Origin: Clusia tigrina
Lineage: Eukaryota > Arthropoda > Insecta > Diptera > Clusiidae
Length of the DNA stretch: 64,000 nucleotides
Reading direction: 5' to 3'
NCBI GenBank assembly: GCA_920105625.2
Contig: OV050030.1
Location: forward strand, 427,396,240 to 427,460,239
Shown: one piece after another, positions 10,986-20,805 of the stretch
Position numbering within the stretch: the first letter of the stretch is position 1
Layout: each line of letters opens with the position of its first letter
Notes under the pieces: generated by a model
Told to the model about the DNA's origin: nothing
Database searches by the model: none
The model's input: only the letters and a program-made list of their open reading frames with translations
Translations under genes and position numbers: made by a program

Positions 10986-12875
10986 TTAGATATGGACCTG
11001 ACCGCTCCGCCCCTTGATTGCTCGAGTTTGCGACAATTTAAAGACAATCAACTCCATAAGAAAGCTGAACAAATTTACGAGCACCCCCACGGCGTACATT
11101 AGCCACAGCCAGTAAAAATCCTTCATCGCCATGCCATTATAGTATCGCCCAGTGCTTAAGTCCTCCAGAGATGTTTTGCCAGTGGCCACCATGTCGAAGA
11201 AGGTCATGAGGCGCCAGTGAGCCATGAAGCCACCGTCGTGCATGTTGGAAACAAACCTGCTCAGAACGGACTGATAAATCGAGTTCTCGTTCACTGGCAA
11301 CGAAAACATGACCATCTTGTCGACGATCATGTCCTCACTAACGCGAAAGAGCTTGCGTTGGAAGTTGGCCTGCTGCTGCTCGATAATAGGCCACAGCGAA
11401 GTGGTCACCATGTATCCATGTGAGACGTCCAATGACTGACGACGACGCATAAACTCTGTCCACGACGTGATAACGTCGAAGCAACTTTGATAGCGCTCCC
11501 AGAAAGCCAGGCCCTTAATGAATTTCATAACATTAACCTCGGCCTTTTCTATTAAGATTTTCAAATTGGAATTGAGCAAATCGTCGAAGGTGTTAATGCT
11601 CAGCTGGGTCGGTGGCTCGGTGAGGAACGCTTGCAAATGAGCTCCGTAGAGGGTGCTCGCCAAGATACCCACAATCAGAATCATTACCAAAATGCAACTT
11701 ATTTTGAAGTTGGTGTGCGCATCCATAGGAAAGGACTGCGCCAGAATGCCGCGCAAACATTTCTCATTCAGCAGCAAATCGAACCAGAAATTTCTGTTGA
11801 TCTGTTTGAGCTGGTGGCGGAAGATGGTGAGCAGGATGGAGAGGCAAACCGCGACCACAATCAAGTAACGCACAAACTGTGACCTCAAAATAAGCAGAAA
11901 CAGTTCGTGCACTTCAAGGTACGGTTCCACTGGGATCATAACCATCCAATAAATTATTTCCACTATCGTGACGAAGTGATGGAACGTGTTACCAAAACTC
12001 TGATTCGTCTGAGCACCGCCTAATCCCGTTGCGACGTCGATGATGTCAGCTCTTGTAAAATTCTGGAGATCATTTAGATAAATTCCATCTCCGATTTTGA
12101 TGGGATACGGATACGTCAGAGTGGCGTTGATGTTAGCTGCAAATGTCAGCATCAATTTGCCAATAACTCCAGACAGTTGTACAGTGCCATTCTGATCCTT
12201 GTACAAAAACGACCTCGGCTCATTTTGGTCCGGTAGCGTGTAGAGTGGGTAACCACCGAGGTTCCTCATTTTATCTGGGAAATAAACGACTTCACTTGAA
12301 ACGTGGCGCTGCTTCAGCTGAAATTTGGGAAAGTTATCGAAAACGTAAACGGAGCGAGTGGCTGCAAAGTCTGCCAGCACAGCCACCACATTCAACATCT
12401 TCAGAGACGCACAATACTTCAAAGAGAATTCCAACTCCTGGCGATGGTTCCACTCTTGCTCGGTTGTGTTTAAATGCAGCACCAGTCGGGTCTGGCGCAT
12501 GTGATTCAACTGCTTAGTCAGGTTACTGAGAGCATCGGACCTTTCAGCACCGCTGCTGAGGCACAAAAGGACGAATATTTCGTTGTTGTAATGGCTTCTG
12601 AAATGAAGTTCGCGTTGCGTTTCCCATAGCAAGACCGGACTCTCCACACTTCCATAAGTGTCTGCTTCGATGTAAGTGACGCCTTGGCAGTTTTCCACGA
12701 ATAAAGTAGAGAAGTCATGTTGGCTCTTTACTTGCCGTAGAAACTTTACGAAGGCTGACTCCGGCTCTGCTAGAACTGGCTTCAAGGCCAGTACTTCTTC
12801 CCGTTGCTCGTTTAGTGCCAGCAACAAAACGAGCATTTTCAAATTAAAACAGCTCATTATGTGGCGTAGAACCAA
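10986..12875 (-). CDS. Divergent ionotropic receptor (IR), single exon, 629 aa
   Basis: A variant ionotropic glutamate receptor, predicted to be a ligand-gated cation channel subunit in chemosensory neuron membranes. The N terminus has a signal peptide (MLVLLLAL, residues about 14-21); Met7 at 12857 is an equally good start. An extracellular region of about 330 residues holds the S1-like half, near LSGVIGKLML (234-243). The channel region follows: M1 at about 335-352, a pore segment near RGILAQSFP (375-383), and M2 at 391-412 running into YGAHLQAFLTEPP (410-422), the counterpart of the SYTAxLxxFLT motif. S2 and M3 (about 586-613) follow. There is no long amino-terminal domain, and I see no clear glutamate-binding Arg, as in divergent rather than antennal IRs. 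The absence of introns resembles clades such as Drosophila Ir20a/Ir52/Ir60, but I cannot name an orthologue. The frame is intact, unlike its relic at 7877-8259. Confidence 0.92.
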   Translation of the reverse strand: MVLRHIMSCFNLKMLVLLLALNEQREEVLALKPVLAEPESAFVKFLRQVKSQHDFSTLFVENCQGVTYIEADTYGSVESPVLLWETQRELHFRSHYNNEIFVLLCLSSGAERSDALSNLTKQLNHMRQTRLVLHLNTTEQEWNHRQELEFSLKYCASLKMLNVVAVLADFAATRSVYVFDNFPKFQLKQRHVSSEVVYFPDKMRNLGGYPLYTLPDQNEPRSFLYKDQNGTVQLSGVIGKLMLTFAANINATLTYPYPIKIGDGIYLNDLQNFTRADIIDVATGLGGAQTNQSFGNTFHHFVTIVEIIYWMVMIPVEPYLEVHELFLLILRSQFVRYLIVVAVCLSILLTIFRHQLKQINRNFWFDLLLNEKCLRGILAQSFPMDAHTNFKISCILVMILIVGILASTLYGAHLQAFLTEPPTQLSINTFDDLLNSNLKILIEKAEVNVMKFIKGLAFWERYQSCFDVITSWTEFMRRRQSLDVSHGYMVTTSLWPIIEQQQANFQRKLFRVSEDMIVDKMVMFSLPVNENSIYQSVLSRFVSNMHDGGFMAHWRLMTFFDMVATGKTSLEDLSTGRYYNGMAMKDFYWLWLMYAVGVLVNLFSFLMELIVFKLSQTRAIKGRSGQVHI

Positions 12876-12926
12876 TTGTGCGGAGCACAGGAATTCAAAT
12901 GGTGTTGGCGTTCGGTCCCAGCTGGA

Positions 12927-12933
12927 CTTTTAT
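12927..12933 (-). promoter_or_regulatory. Possible TATA-like box upstream of the IR gene
   Basis: ATAAAAG lies about 55-75 bases upstream of the two possible IR start codons on the minus strand. That spacing fits a short 5' UTR. Position and sequence are the only support. Confidence 0.3.
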
Positions 12934-12939
12934 TTGGTC

Positions 12940-13680
12940 TTGGTACTTGTGAACTCTTTTATGGGAAACTGCCGAACTGCTTTGTCACTTTTTAGGAATT
13001 TTACACAAAGAGAAAATAACACAATTTAACTTAATTATAGCTCGCGGGTCTTACGCTTTGTGGCTTTATAACCCTTTTATTGGCAGGCGTGTTTTTATTA
13101 GTCGGGGAAAGTTCGTGTGACATTTAAAATTGAGTGGGAACCTTGCATTGATTTGCGGCTTATGCAAAGCTGGAAATGCTCTAAACTTATGAGTATTTGA
13201 ACACCCCCAACATGACCATAGTTGAGCACTATTTTGTACATCCTCGCAGGAGTTGAGGAAGTGTCGTATGACAAAGTTCCAGCTTATGCGAATCGTTGTG
13301 GCAGTAGCAAAATGATGGATGATCAGATGGGTGGCCTGAAACATCTTCGAGGACCTGAGAATATGAACGCTTTCCTACCGCTCTTGGAGTAATGGCTGTG
13401 CAACTGATCTTTGGGGTTCGTGAATCTTTCAATTACGTATACTGAAAGTGGATACTTCGGAAGAGATGCGCTAATCGTGAACTTCAGACAAACTCATTCA
13501 TATATTCTCACAGATTCTATCACCGTTGGCTAGAAACTAAACACAGAAGACAGAGAAGGGAAGAAGCGTGAAACTTATCTTCTTCGATCCTATCCGATTC
13601 GATTACAAGGTTCTCTTGAAAAAAGTATGGCTAGGAACAAATCCCTATGGGATCCACTAAATTTTGCTAAAATCTCAACC
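12940..13680. other. Intergenic DNA upstream of the IR gene
   Basis: Short frames occur on both strands. I see no protein family, RNA gene or repeat. Confidence 0.4.
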
Positions 13681-14260
13681 ATTATTATTATTATTGTGTA
13701 GAGGAGTTAAAGCACCGCGACCTTTCGATGTATTGTGCCCCCATCAGAGGTTCAAAGTGCATCTTTGAGTCCTATCCTCTGGATAAACTTGATGACAAGT
13801 TTTGGCTCCAGAGGTTTCACATCACTGGCAGAGCCGTGGAAGAATCCCAAGTATTTCTTGCGGGTGTGCATGAGAGCCGGACATTGTGTCAGGACATGCA
13901 AAGACGTCTCCTCTTCCTCCTTACAGAATCTGCAGGAGCCTTCCCCATCCTCACCATATGTGAGTTCAGTTTACAGTGTCCTGTGAGTAGGCCTGTCATC
14001 ATCCTTACATTAGTCTCAGAGAGATTTATGAGTGATTCGAATCTTTTTAGGTGGTGTGTCCCTAGCAGACTCTTTGATACCCTTAGGCCTGGGGTGTTAA
14101 CCCAGTGCTTGTGCCTATGGTGTCCCTCATCGATCCTAAGCTGGTTGTATAGTTTGCCCTTGGCTACACCACAGAAGGGTTATGGGCCAATAAAGTGTGT
14201 TGCAGGCCCCTTCCTTGCAAGTTCGTCGGCAATCTCAACCATACCTGGGAAATAGTTTCA
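13681..14260 (-). pseudogene. Non-LTR (I/jockey/R1-like) element, C-terminal end with (TAA)n tail
   Basis: The minus strand reads LNSHMVRM (after a LLTGH-like motif), then CRFCKEEEETSLHVLTQC, a C-x2-C-x9-H-x4-C zinc knuckle, then PALMHTRKKYLGFFHG and LEPKLVIKFIQRIGLKDAL to a stop at 13752-13754. The C-terminal about 70 codons are open. The region above them (13950-14250) needs frame changes and contains stops. About 70 bp of 3' UTR end in (AAT/TAA)n at 13681-13696, as in the I element. This tail resembles that of the SINE family in this window. Confidence 0.8.
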
Positions 14261-14311
14261 AAATAAAATTTATTATGTAGTGCAGTAGTCTCAAATATGT
14301 TTTATTATTTA

Positions 14312-14550
14312 GCCGGCCTCGGTGGTCTGGTGGTAAGCAAGCTAGACTCTCTCTCAGGGGGTCTCTCGAATTCTGCCCGGGTGTGGTCTCAAAAATGTCT
14401 CTTTCTAAATTTGTTTCTTTTCGATTAGAAGGCCTTATTCCCCGACGTTCACAGTCGGATCCCACTGCTGTCAAACTGTTCTTTGGTGAAGGCGCTGACA
14501 AGATGCCCAAAATGCTGGTTAGTTGCTAGTACTCATTCTCCCCAACTCTA
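14312..14550 (+). mobile_element. tRNA-derived SINE, copy B
   Basis: The head GCCGGCCTCGGTGGTCTGG carries the A-box region and is followed by GGTAAGCAAGCTAGACTC; the B box is decayed (TCTCGAATTCTGCCCGGG). TCGATTAGAAGGCC and GTTGCTAGTACTCATTC match the body modules. About 85 bp lie between these two modules that copies A and C lack, so this is either a longer subfamily or an insertion. The (TAA)n tail is missing or eroded. Confidence 0.7.
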
Positions 14551-16150
14551 TGCAGTGAAGTCCTTGCTGCTCCCTCCACCGGAGAGTAGCGACTGTATGG
14601 GAGAGGTCCTTGTGAGAGTGTGCACAAGCGAAGTTGAATGACTTTGGTTCGTGCAAGGAGCAGCATTGCATTCTCCCACCGTTTGCCTTAGTTTCGTTGA
14701 GCTGCGAATCCCAGTCGCTGGAAACCAGCCTCGCTCTCCATGCTTTTCATGTAATTGTTTTTATGTTATTTTTATGCTTTTTTAAATGCTTCAATATTTG
14801 GCATTTTAAATTAAAACACCCTTCGGCACTCATTGCCTACCAAATTTCAGCACCTCTTCGCTAACCCAGGCGAAAGACGCGCTTGATTGCCTCCGCCAGA
14901 GTCATAAATTGAACAGAAGATTGCTTTTAGCCGTGGAGCTGTGGTTGTGGGCCCGTTGTTTTTCTTGTGTTTTGTCATGATGCAACAACAACAACAACAA
15001 CACTACGGAAAAACGCAATAATCATATGCAAATTAAAAAAGAACAAATAAAGAACTCAGAAGGCAGCAAGTGAAGAGAAGTGGAGGTAAAAAGTGTAACA
15101 CCAGCCCAGAGTGAGTGGCGGAGCAATTCGCCTCCAAATGCGGAGATTCTCAACAACACAATCACCGTGCTCTGCTTTTCGACGGGTTGATGTTGTTGTT
15201 GTTGCTGTTCTTATTGTTATTCTCATTGTTGTTGTTATGGTTTGTTTGCGTTGGCTTCGCTTTGTTAGGCGTTTTTTTTTCTTCACTACTTTTTTCGAGT
15301 ATCAAAGCTGAAAAGGCGGTTGTTGAATTTTAAGTATTTAAAAGTAAGCAGCAGAGCAAACAAAAAACTCTCTCTACCTACTGCAGAAAGGAAAATAAAA
15401 TAAAGAACTCGTTTAAGGGATAATAAATGAATTGAAGCTGGGTTGTCTGGGCTCTCGGGCCACATCCAGCATTTACATGCTTAGCAAGGCTTAAGTGGCA
15501 AGGTTCGCTTTCCGACGACATTTCTTTTATTGACTGCATTCGTTCCGTTCGCATTTCCAGATCAGTTTTTGAATGAATTCTGTTGTCGTTGTGGCCGACT
15601 TAAAAGTTCCAATAAATAAATTTTAATTTGACAGCTTTGTGTAGAATTGAGCAGCAAGAACAGAAAAAGGATGGATTAGAAGAGACGTTGCTGGTGCCTG
15701 TGTGACGGCTCAGGGGATCGAAGCCGGTGTATATTTAATATAAATTAAAAAACAATATTATTGTTAAATTGCATCGTAACATAAATTCAAATAATAAATA
15801 TTATAGAAATAAGATTATTTTTCTCCAATTTATTGACAGACAAGTGTACAAGGTAGATGCAAATGTGTGGTTATACCAACGTAATACTTGTCAGTTGGAG
15901 AATTATTGAAATATTTCGCCAGATCTTATAGCTATTTCGGATAAGCCACTTGTTCTCATCAGAGATATTTCAATGAAAGGCAATTTGTCACCAAATATTT
16001 ATTATGTCTCAGAACTCAACAGCACACCAACTATGAATCCTCACAGTAATCGAACCTGGGCCTTCAGCAGTTGTACTCTGTCCATCCGACAACGACGCTA
16101 ACTGCAGGTGGTGAACTCACTGATCAAAGTCTGTCCATGTACTGTCCCAG
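14551..16150. other. Non-coding, low-complexity DNA
   Basis: It contains CAA/GTT runs (about 14984-15002 and 15190-15236) and AT-rich DNA around 15720-15810. The small frames at 15056-15333 are translations of the GTT repeat. Confidence 0.4.
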
Positions 16151-16167
16151 TCCATCGCACTCTAAAC

Positions 16168-16356
16168 CAGAGAACACAGAGAAGCGACACTTAAACGTGA
16201 ACTTTTCAAAAGCTTAAAAAAAGCTTTTTTTTATCAGTAGATGACAATCTGTATAGGTTTGTTTATCATTGGTTCTGAAGCAAATCAGCGAAACTACTAC
16301 AGTTTTGCACCTGTGTAAATGTGCGCAAAACGAGAGACGTTTCTCTGTATTCTCCA
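16168..16356. mobile_element. hAT-like MITE, copy 1 (decayed right end)
   Basis: The left terminus is CAGAGAACACAGAGAAG and the right terminus TTTCTCTGTATTCTCCA, an inverted repeat with two changes at the tip. The flanks are CTCTAAAC (16160-16167) and TTCTAAAC (16357-16364), an 8-bp target duplication with one mismatch. The subterminal CTTAAACGTGAAC is like CTTGAACGTCAAAC in the copy at 19746. It has no coding capacity. Confidence 0.75.
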
Positions 16357-16760
16357 TTCTAAACTACTGTACTCATCATTTGTTTCATTAAGTTGCTCTC
16401 TCTTTTTATTACATTTAAGTGGCGTCATAGTACATATAAATGTATTTTTTATAAAATTTTTATATTGAATTGTTATGCTAGGTCGATGTTTCTTTGCTGT
16501 TTCTTTACTTGTACCATAGCGAATTTAGCTGAGTGCTATTTGAGATATATTTAATTGAAGTCGAAAATTACCCAATTATTCCAGACTTTTTGATAATACA
16601 TGGCCCAAACTCGATCACACCAGAAACACCTTTAATAAAATTTAGATAAGGTACTTACCAGAATTTTCTAAGTCGCCTGAACTACTGTCAAATACACGGA
16701 CCCACCATGTAAACCAGTAACAAATATATATGTCTATGTATATTAACATAGTGCCCATAG

Positions 16761-17010
16761 GGGTCACTTTACAGCTCTGTTAAGTCAGCACAGCGTGCAC
16801 GTAATCAGTGAAGATTTAACAGAGCTTCACTTAACATAGAGGTCTGTTGATATTTAATTTCTCTGTTAATAGCAACAACCTTAGGAGTCACATTACAACA
16901 CTATTAAATCAGCACAGCATGCACATGATCAGTGAAGACTTAACAGAACTTCTTCTTCTTAATATAGTTTCATATTTAATTTCTCTGTTAAGTGACATTA
17001 CACAAACAGT
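16761..17010. repeat. Diverged ~124-bp tandem duplication
   Basis: GGGTCACTTTACAGC...GTTAAGTCAGCACAGCGTGCAC at 16761 recurs about 124 bases later as GAGTCACATTACAAC...ATTAAATCAGCACAGCATGCAC, and both units end in ATATTTAATTTCTCTGTTAA. Confidence 0.75.
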
Positions 17011-19286
17011 TTATTTCTGTTTGTCTTTAATTGGGGAGTTGAGTTTTAATAGAAAAGTGACTTTTATGTATTGTTTATTAATAACATTTTGTTTACTACA
17101 TTACTAAAATTAATAATAGACAAAACAGTTGATTTAAGGAGTTATTCCGTTAAGCAGAAGCATGTATTGCCATCAAAGCCCAAATGTTTGCCTCCCTGCA
17201 ATATGTCTGGAAGAAATGTTAAAAAGCGAAATTGGATGTCTCTGTGAATATGTTCTGGTTTAGCTGATCACCGCACGTTGTTCCAACGTACACTATTATG
17301 TTATGCTGTCAATATGTAGCCATGGTTGTAGGTTCTCAGTTTCCAATGGCATTTTGCAAATAATTAATTATGGTGTAAAATACCAATAACAAACAGAAAC
17401 AAACTTCATTTAAATGCATCGCAAGTTATCGTTGCAGAAACTAAAGAAATTGCCCACACTGAGAGCGTCCTTGCTCCCAACCATACAGTTCACTTCTTAT
17501 GTGTTTTGTGTTGATTGCTGCTTATTGACTCTTCACCACTGATTCTCACACCGAACTTCTTGGAACTAACTGGGCAATTAATAAGCTTAACTTTTTATAA
17601 GTCTGACGCGGTTTGGAGAGTTTCTCTTTGTGAACACATTCTCATTGCAGGTGATTGTGAAATGTGTTGTGTCAATTTTTTACTTTTCGATTTTAGTGGT
17701 TGACTAAAAATTGATTTGACCGCTCACTACAATACTTAAAACAGAGCCTCGATGTATTGTTTCAATATTCTTGGAACACGATTTAATTTCGCCTTTCCCG
17801 GATGTTCAAGAGCGTTATTATTAAGACACCCAGCAAAGCTGAAATTGTCAAAACAAAAACATTTTATTTCGTATATTTTAATTTACATATGTAAATTTAA
17901 CGACTTGCAGCGCTGGCGAGAACGACCGTGTCGCTACACAGGACTCCACATGTCCAAATTGCCTTCCATACCATAACTCGCAGACATACCATACCATTCC
18001 TTCGCATTGAACAAAAGAAAATAAGAAAAGAAGCAAGCAAACAAAAGTAAAAACAAAGAGGAAAAAATTGGCATTCGCATAAAAGGAATTTCATTTAAAT
18101 TTTGCTTTTGTGCATTGAGCACATCCGTTTCCGTCTTTAAACAACAAAAGCGGCTAAGAAGGATGTCAGCTCTTTCGTGCATTGTGTGCCAACAGTTGGT
18201 CGCTTTGACAGACGTCTCCGAGACCCGCACACGAAATTCAACAATTCAATACGCTCAATGCGACTGCGTGTGCAGGCACATCCTGCTGACAGCGGCACCG
18301 AAGCTCCCGCCAGAGTTAATCGCCAGCCGTCCTTTGTTTCAACACGTCTCGGTTTTATGAATGAGACTAGCAACGCCTGCAGGCCGGCACTGTTGCTGCA
18401 CTGCGGCACATGCAACAAAAGAAAAGAGAAAATCCGCACACTCGCTCAAGCCGCACGTAAATTTGTGCCTCTCTGACCTTTCGTTTGTGGCGCGCACGTA
18501 CTAATTAGCATTTCGCTTTTTAATTTGATTTTCCTTTGGATTTTTGCATTGCGATGCGGAGAAAGAGTGGCTCCGACGATTTTCCGCTGCCTGCACTTAG
18601 CATAATTTCAGTTGAGGTTGCAGTTGGTGCACGGCTTACTTGGGTGAACCGAAACGCTGTATGGCTCCGAATCTAATTTAGTAGGTCCGCGCTTGCATGT
18701 TGTCTGCCGTTGCCTGGTGGCAGTTGACCTTTCGCTTGACTGCAGCCAACCACGCAACATGTTGCCACATTCAATGACAATTTGGCAACATGCTCGCACA
18801 ATTTGTTCGCTGCCGCTGCCGTTGCTGCTGCTTGCTGTGTTGTGGCTTGTGTTGCACAAATTAGCTGCAATTTGAGCTCACGTTTTCTGTGTCGCTCGGT
18901 TCGCAAATAGGCACACAAGCAGGGCAACCGAAGCACTGCGGCCAAGATGGACCATTAAAATGCTCGTACTTGATGGTCATGAGTGCGCTTGCGACACTTA
19001 TTGAAATGGTGCCCACATTGGCTTCCTCTGAATAAGTGTGCTTTGCACATGGCTCACTCTTTCGAAGCTGAGGAGCATGCTGTTTAGCAGGAGTCCCACT
19101 GTTGCTCTGTGGATGAAGTTACCACTCTGTCCATCCAAACCGACGTAGTAACATGAGCTGTGCAGCTTGAAGTTTTGTTCTCATCCAGAGTACTTGCTGG
19201 TAACAGCCTCTAGCAATATGCTCTCGTGGGTTCCTTAGCACTATCGGCAACGACTTGAAACGTGGTGAAGCAGTCTTTGACGGTCT
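17011..19286. other. Non-coding DNA
   Basis: No supported gene. AATTAATTATGGTGTAA at about 17361-17377 matches the SINE 3' module and may be a tail-only fragment. The frames at 17897-18945 overlap on both strands and show no family motif or splice support. Confidence 0.4.
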
Positions 19287-19480
19287 GTTCTATTATTTTT
19301 TTATTATTATTTTTATACTTTACAACACAATTTAATTATGTTTGAGTGGAATGAGTATTGGAAACTTAGAATTTCAGCTCGAAGAAAAACATTTTTAAGA
19401 CCATGCCCGGGCAGATTTCGAACCCGCGTCCACCCGAGTATGAGTCTAGCAGGCTTACCAAATGACGACGGAGGCCGACT
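19287..19480 (-). mobile_element. tRNA-derived SINE, copy E
   Basis: Read on the minus strand it begins TCGGCCTCCGTCGTCATTTG, has GGTAAGCCTGCTAGACTC, a good B box (GGTTCGAAATC) and CTGCCCGGGC, then CTTCGAGCTGAAATTC, AATACTCATTCC and CATAATTAAATTGTGTTGTAAAG, and ends in (AATAAT)n. All modules are in the order seen in copies A and C, so this copy is complete. Confidence 0.75.
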
Positions 19481-19559
19481 GGTCTGTTTTAAACAGGGGT
19501 CTTCTCTTCCATTTTGATTGGTTGAGAGTGCAAGCGCTTCACATTGAGTAATTCAAATA

Positions 19560-20805
19560 GAAAGTAGAGAGAGATTTGACATTATGAGAGAGTTAGTAGA
19601 GAGGGATTAGAGAAACAGAGTAGAGACAGTAGGAAAGAGTAGAGAAACAGAGTACAGATAGGAATTAGAGAGACATTAGAAAAAGTAAGAAAGATATTAG
19701 AAACAGATTAGAAAAATATTAGAGAGAGAGAGAGAGACTATAGAGCAGAGAATACAGAGAAAAGAAACTTGAACGTCAAACGGCAAAGCAGCGAAATAAA
19801 GCAGACGGACGTTGTACATGAATCCACTCAAAATCGTGGTGAATACTCTCAGAATCGTGGTGAATCCACTAAAAATCGTGGTGAGTACGCTACGGACGCT
19901 GGCAGTGAAAAAGACTTTCTTTTCTCTGTGTTCTCTGCTATAGAGAGAGTAGAATGAGAGTATAGAGAGAGCAAAAAGATAGAGGGAACGGTAGTAGAGA
20001 GAGAATTACTCGTACGTAAAGAAAGAGAGGGAAAAAATATAAATACAGCGATAAAGCAAGATTGAAAGAACAGGAACAGGATTTAAGACAAGGAACGAAA
20101 AGAAGAAAAAAAAGATGATGGGCAAAACTGAGTCCTCTTTTGCATCCAAAAAGGACATATACCTTAATTTAGAGTTAGAAAGATATTAGAAACAAATTTA
20201 AAAAATAGTAGCGAGAGATTAGAGAGAGAAAAAGATTATAGAGAGTTTAGAGAGAGAGATAGATTATAGAGAGAGTAGAGAGAGAGAGAGAGAGAGCGAG
20301 AAGACAGAGTAAAGAGGCAGTAGAGAGAGAAATACTCGTACGTAAAGAAAGAGATGAAAAAAGATATATAAAGCGTTAAAGCAAAATTGAAAGAAAGAGA
20401 CAGACAAGGAACAAAAAATAGAAAAAAGGAACAGCAGCACTGAGTCCTTTTTCCAATGAAAAAGGGAATCTACCTTAATTTAGAGTTAAGATATTAGAAG
20501 CAAATTTGAAAAAATATTAAAGAGAGATTAGAGAAAGATTATAGAGAGCGATTATAGAGAAAGATTATAGAGAGTTTAGAGAGAGAGAGAGAGAGACTAT
20601 AGAGACAGTAGAGAGGGAGCGAGAAGATAGGGTAAAGAGGTAGTAGAGAGAGAGAAATAGGTAAAGAAAGAGATGGAAAGAAGATAAAGACAGCAGTAAA
20701 ACAAGATTGAAAGAAAGAGACAGGGAAGAAAAAGAAAAAACAAAAAGAGGAACAGCAACACTGAGTTCTTTTTTGAATCCAGAAATGCCATCTACCTTAA
20801 TGTTT
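19560..20805. repeat. Purine-rich tandem array, ~290-310-bp units, three copies
   Basis: Each unit starts near AGAAAGATATTAGAAACA (19687, 20176, 20487) and passes through AGAGAG runs, ACTCGTACGTAAAGAAAGAG, AAGATTGAAAGAA and CACTGAGTCCTTTTT, to CTACCTTAATTTAGAGTTA. The spacing between units 2 and 3 is about 311 bp. Unit 1 is about 489 bp because the MITE at 19746-19936 sits inside it; without the MITE it is about 290 bp. The strand is strikingly purine-biased. Confidence 0.85.
19746..19936. mobile_element. hAT-like MITE, copy 2, with internal 21-bp repeats
   Basis: The termini are CAGAGAATACAGAGAAAAG and TTTTCTCTGTGTTCTCTG. An exact 8-bp target duplication, CTATAGAG, flanks it at 19738-19745 and 19937-19944. 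Inside are three units of GAATCCACTMAAAATCGTGGT type (21 bp, 19820-19885). The whole element is the reverse complement of the one at 35781-36014 apart from repeat number and point changes. It is inserted in unit 1 of the purine array. Confidence 0.92.

Noticed and set aside
13540..13565. Further hAT-like MITE end (ACACAGAAGACAGAGAAGG)
   Set aside because: The word only loosely resembles the terminus, has no partner inverted end nearby and no target duplication.
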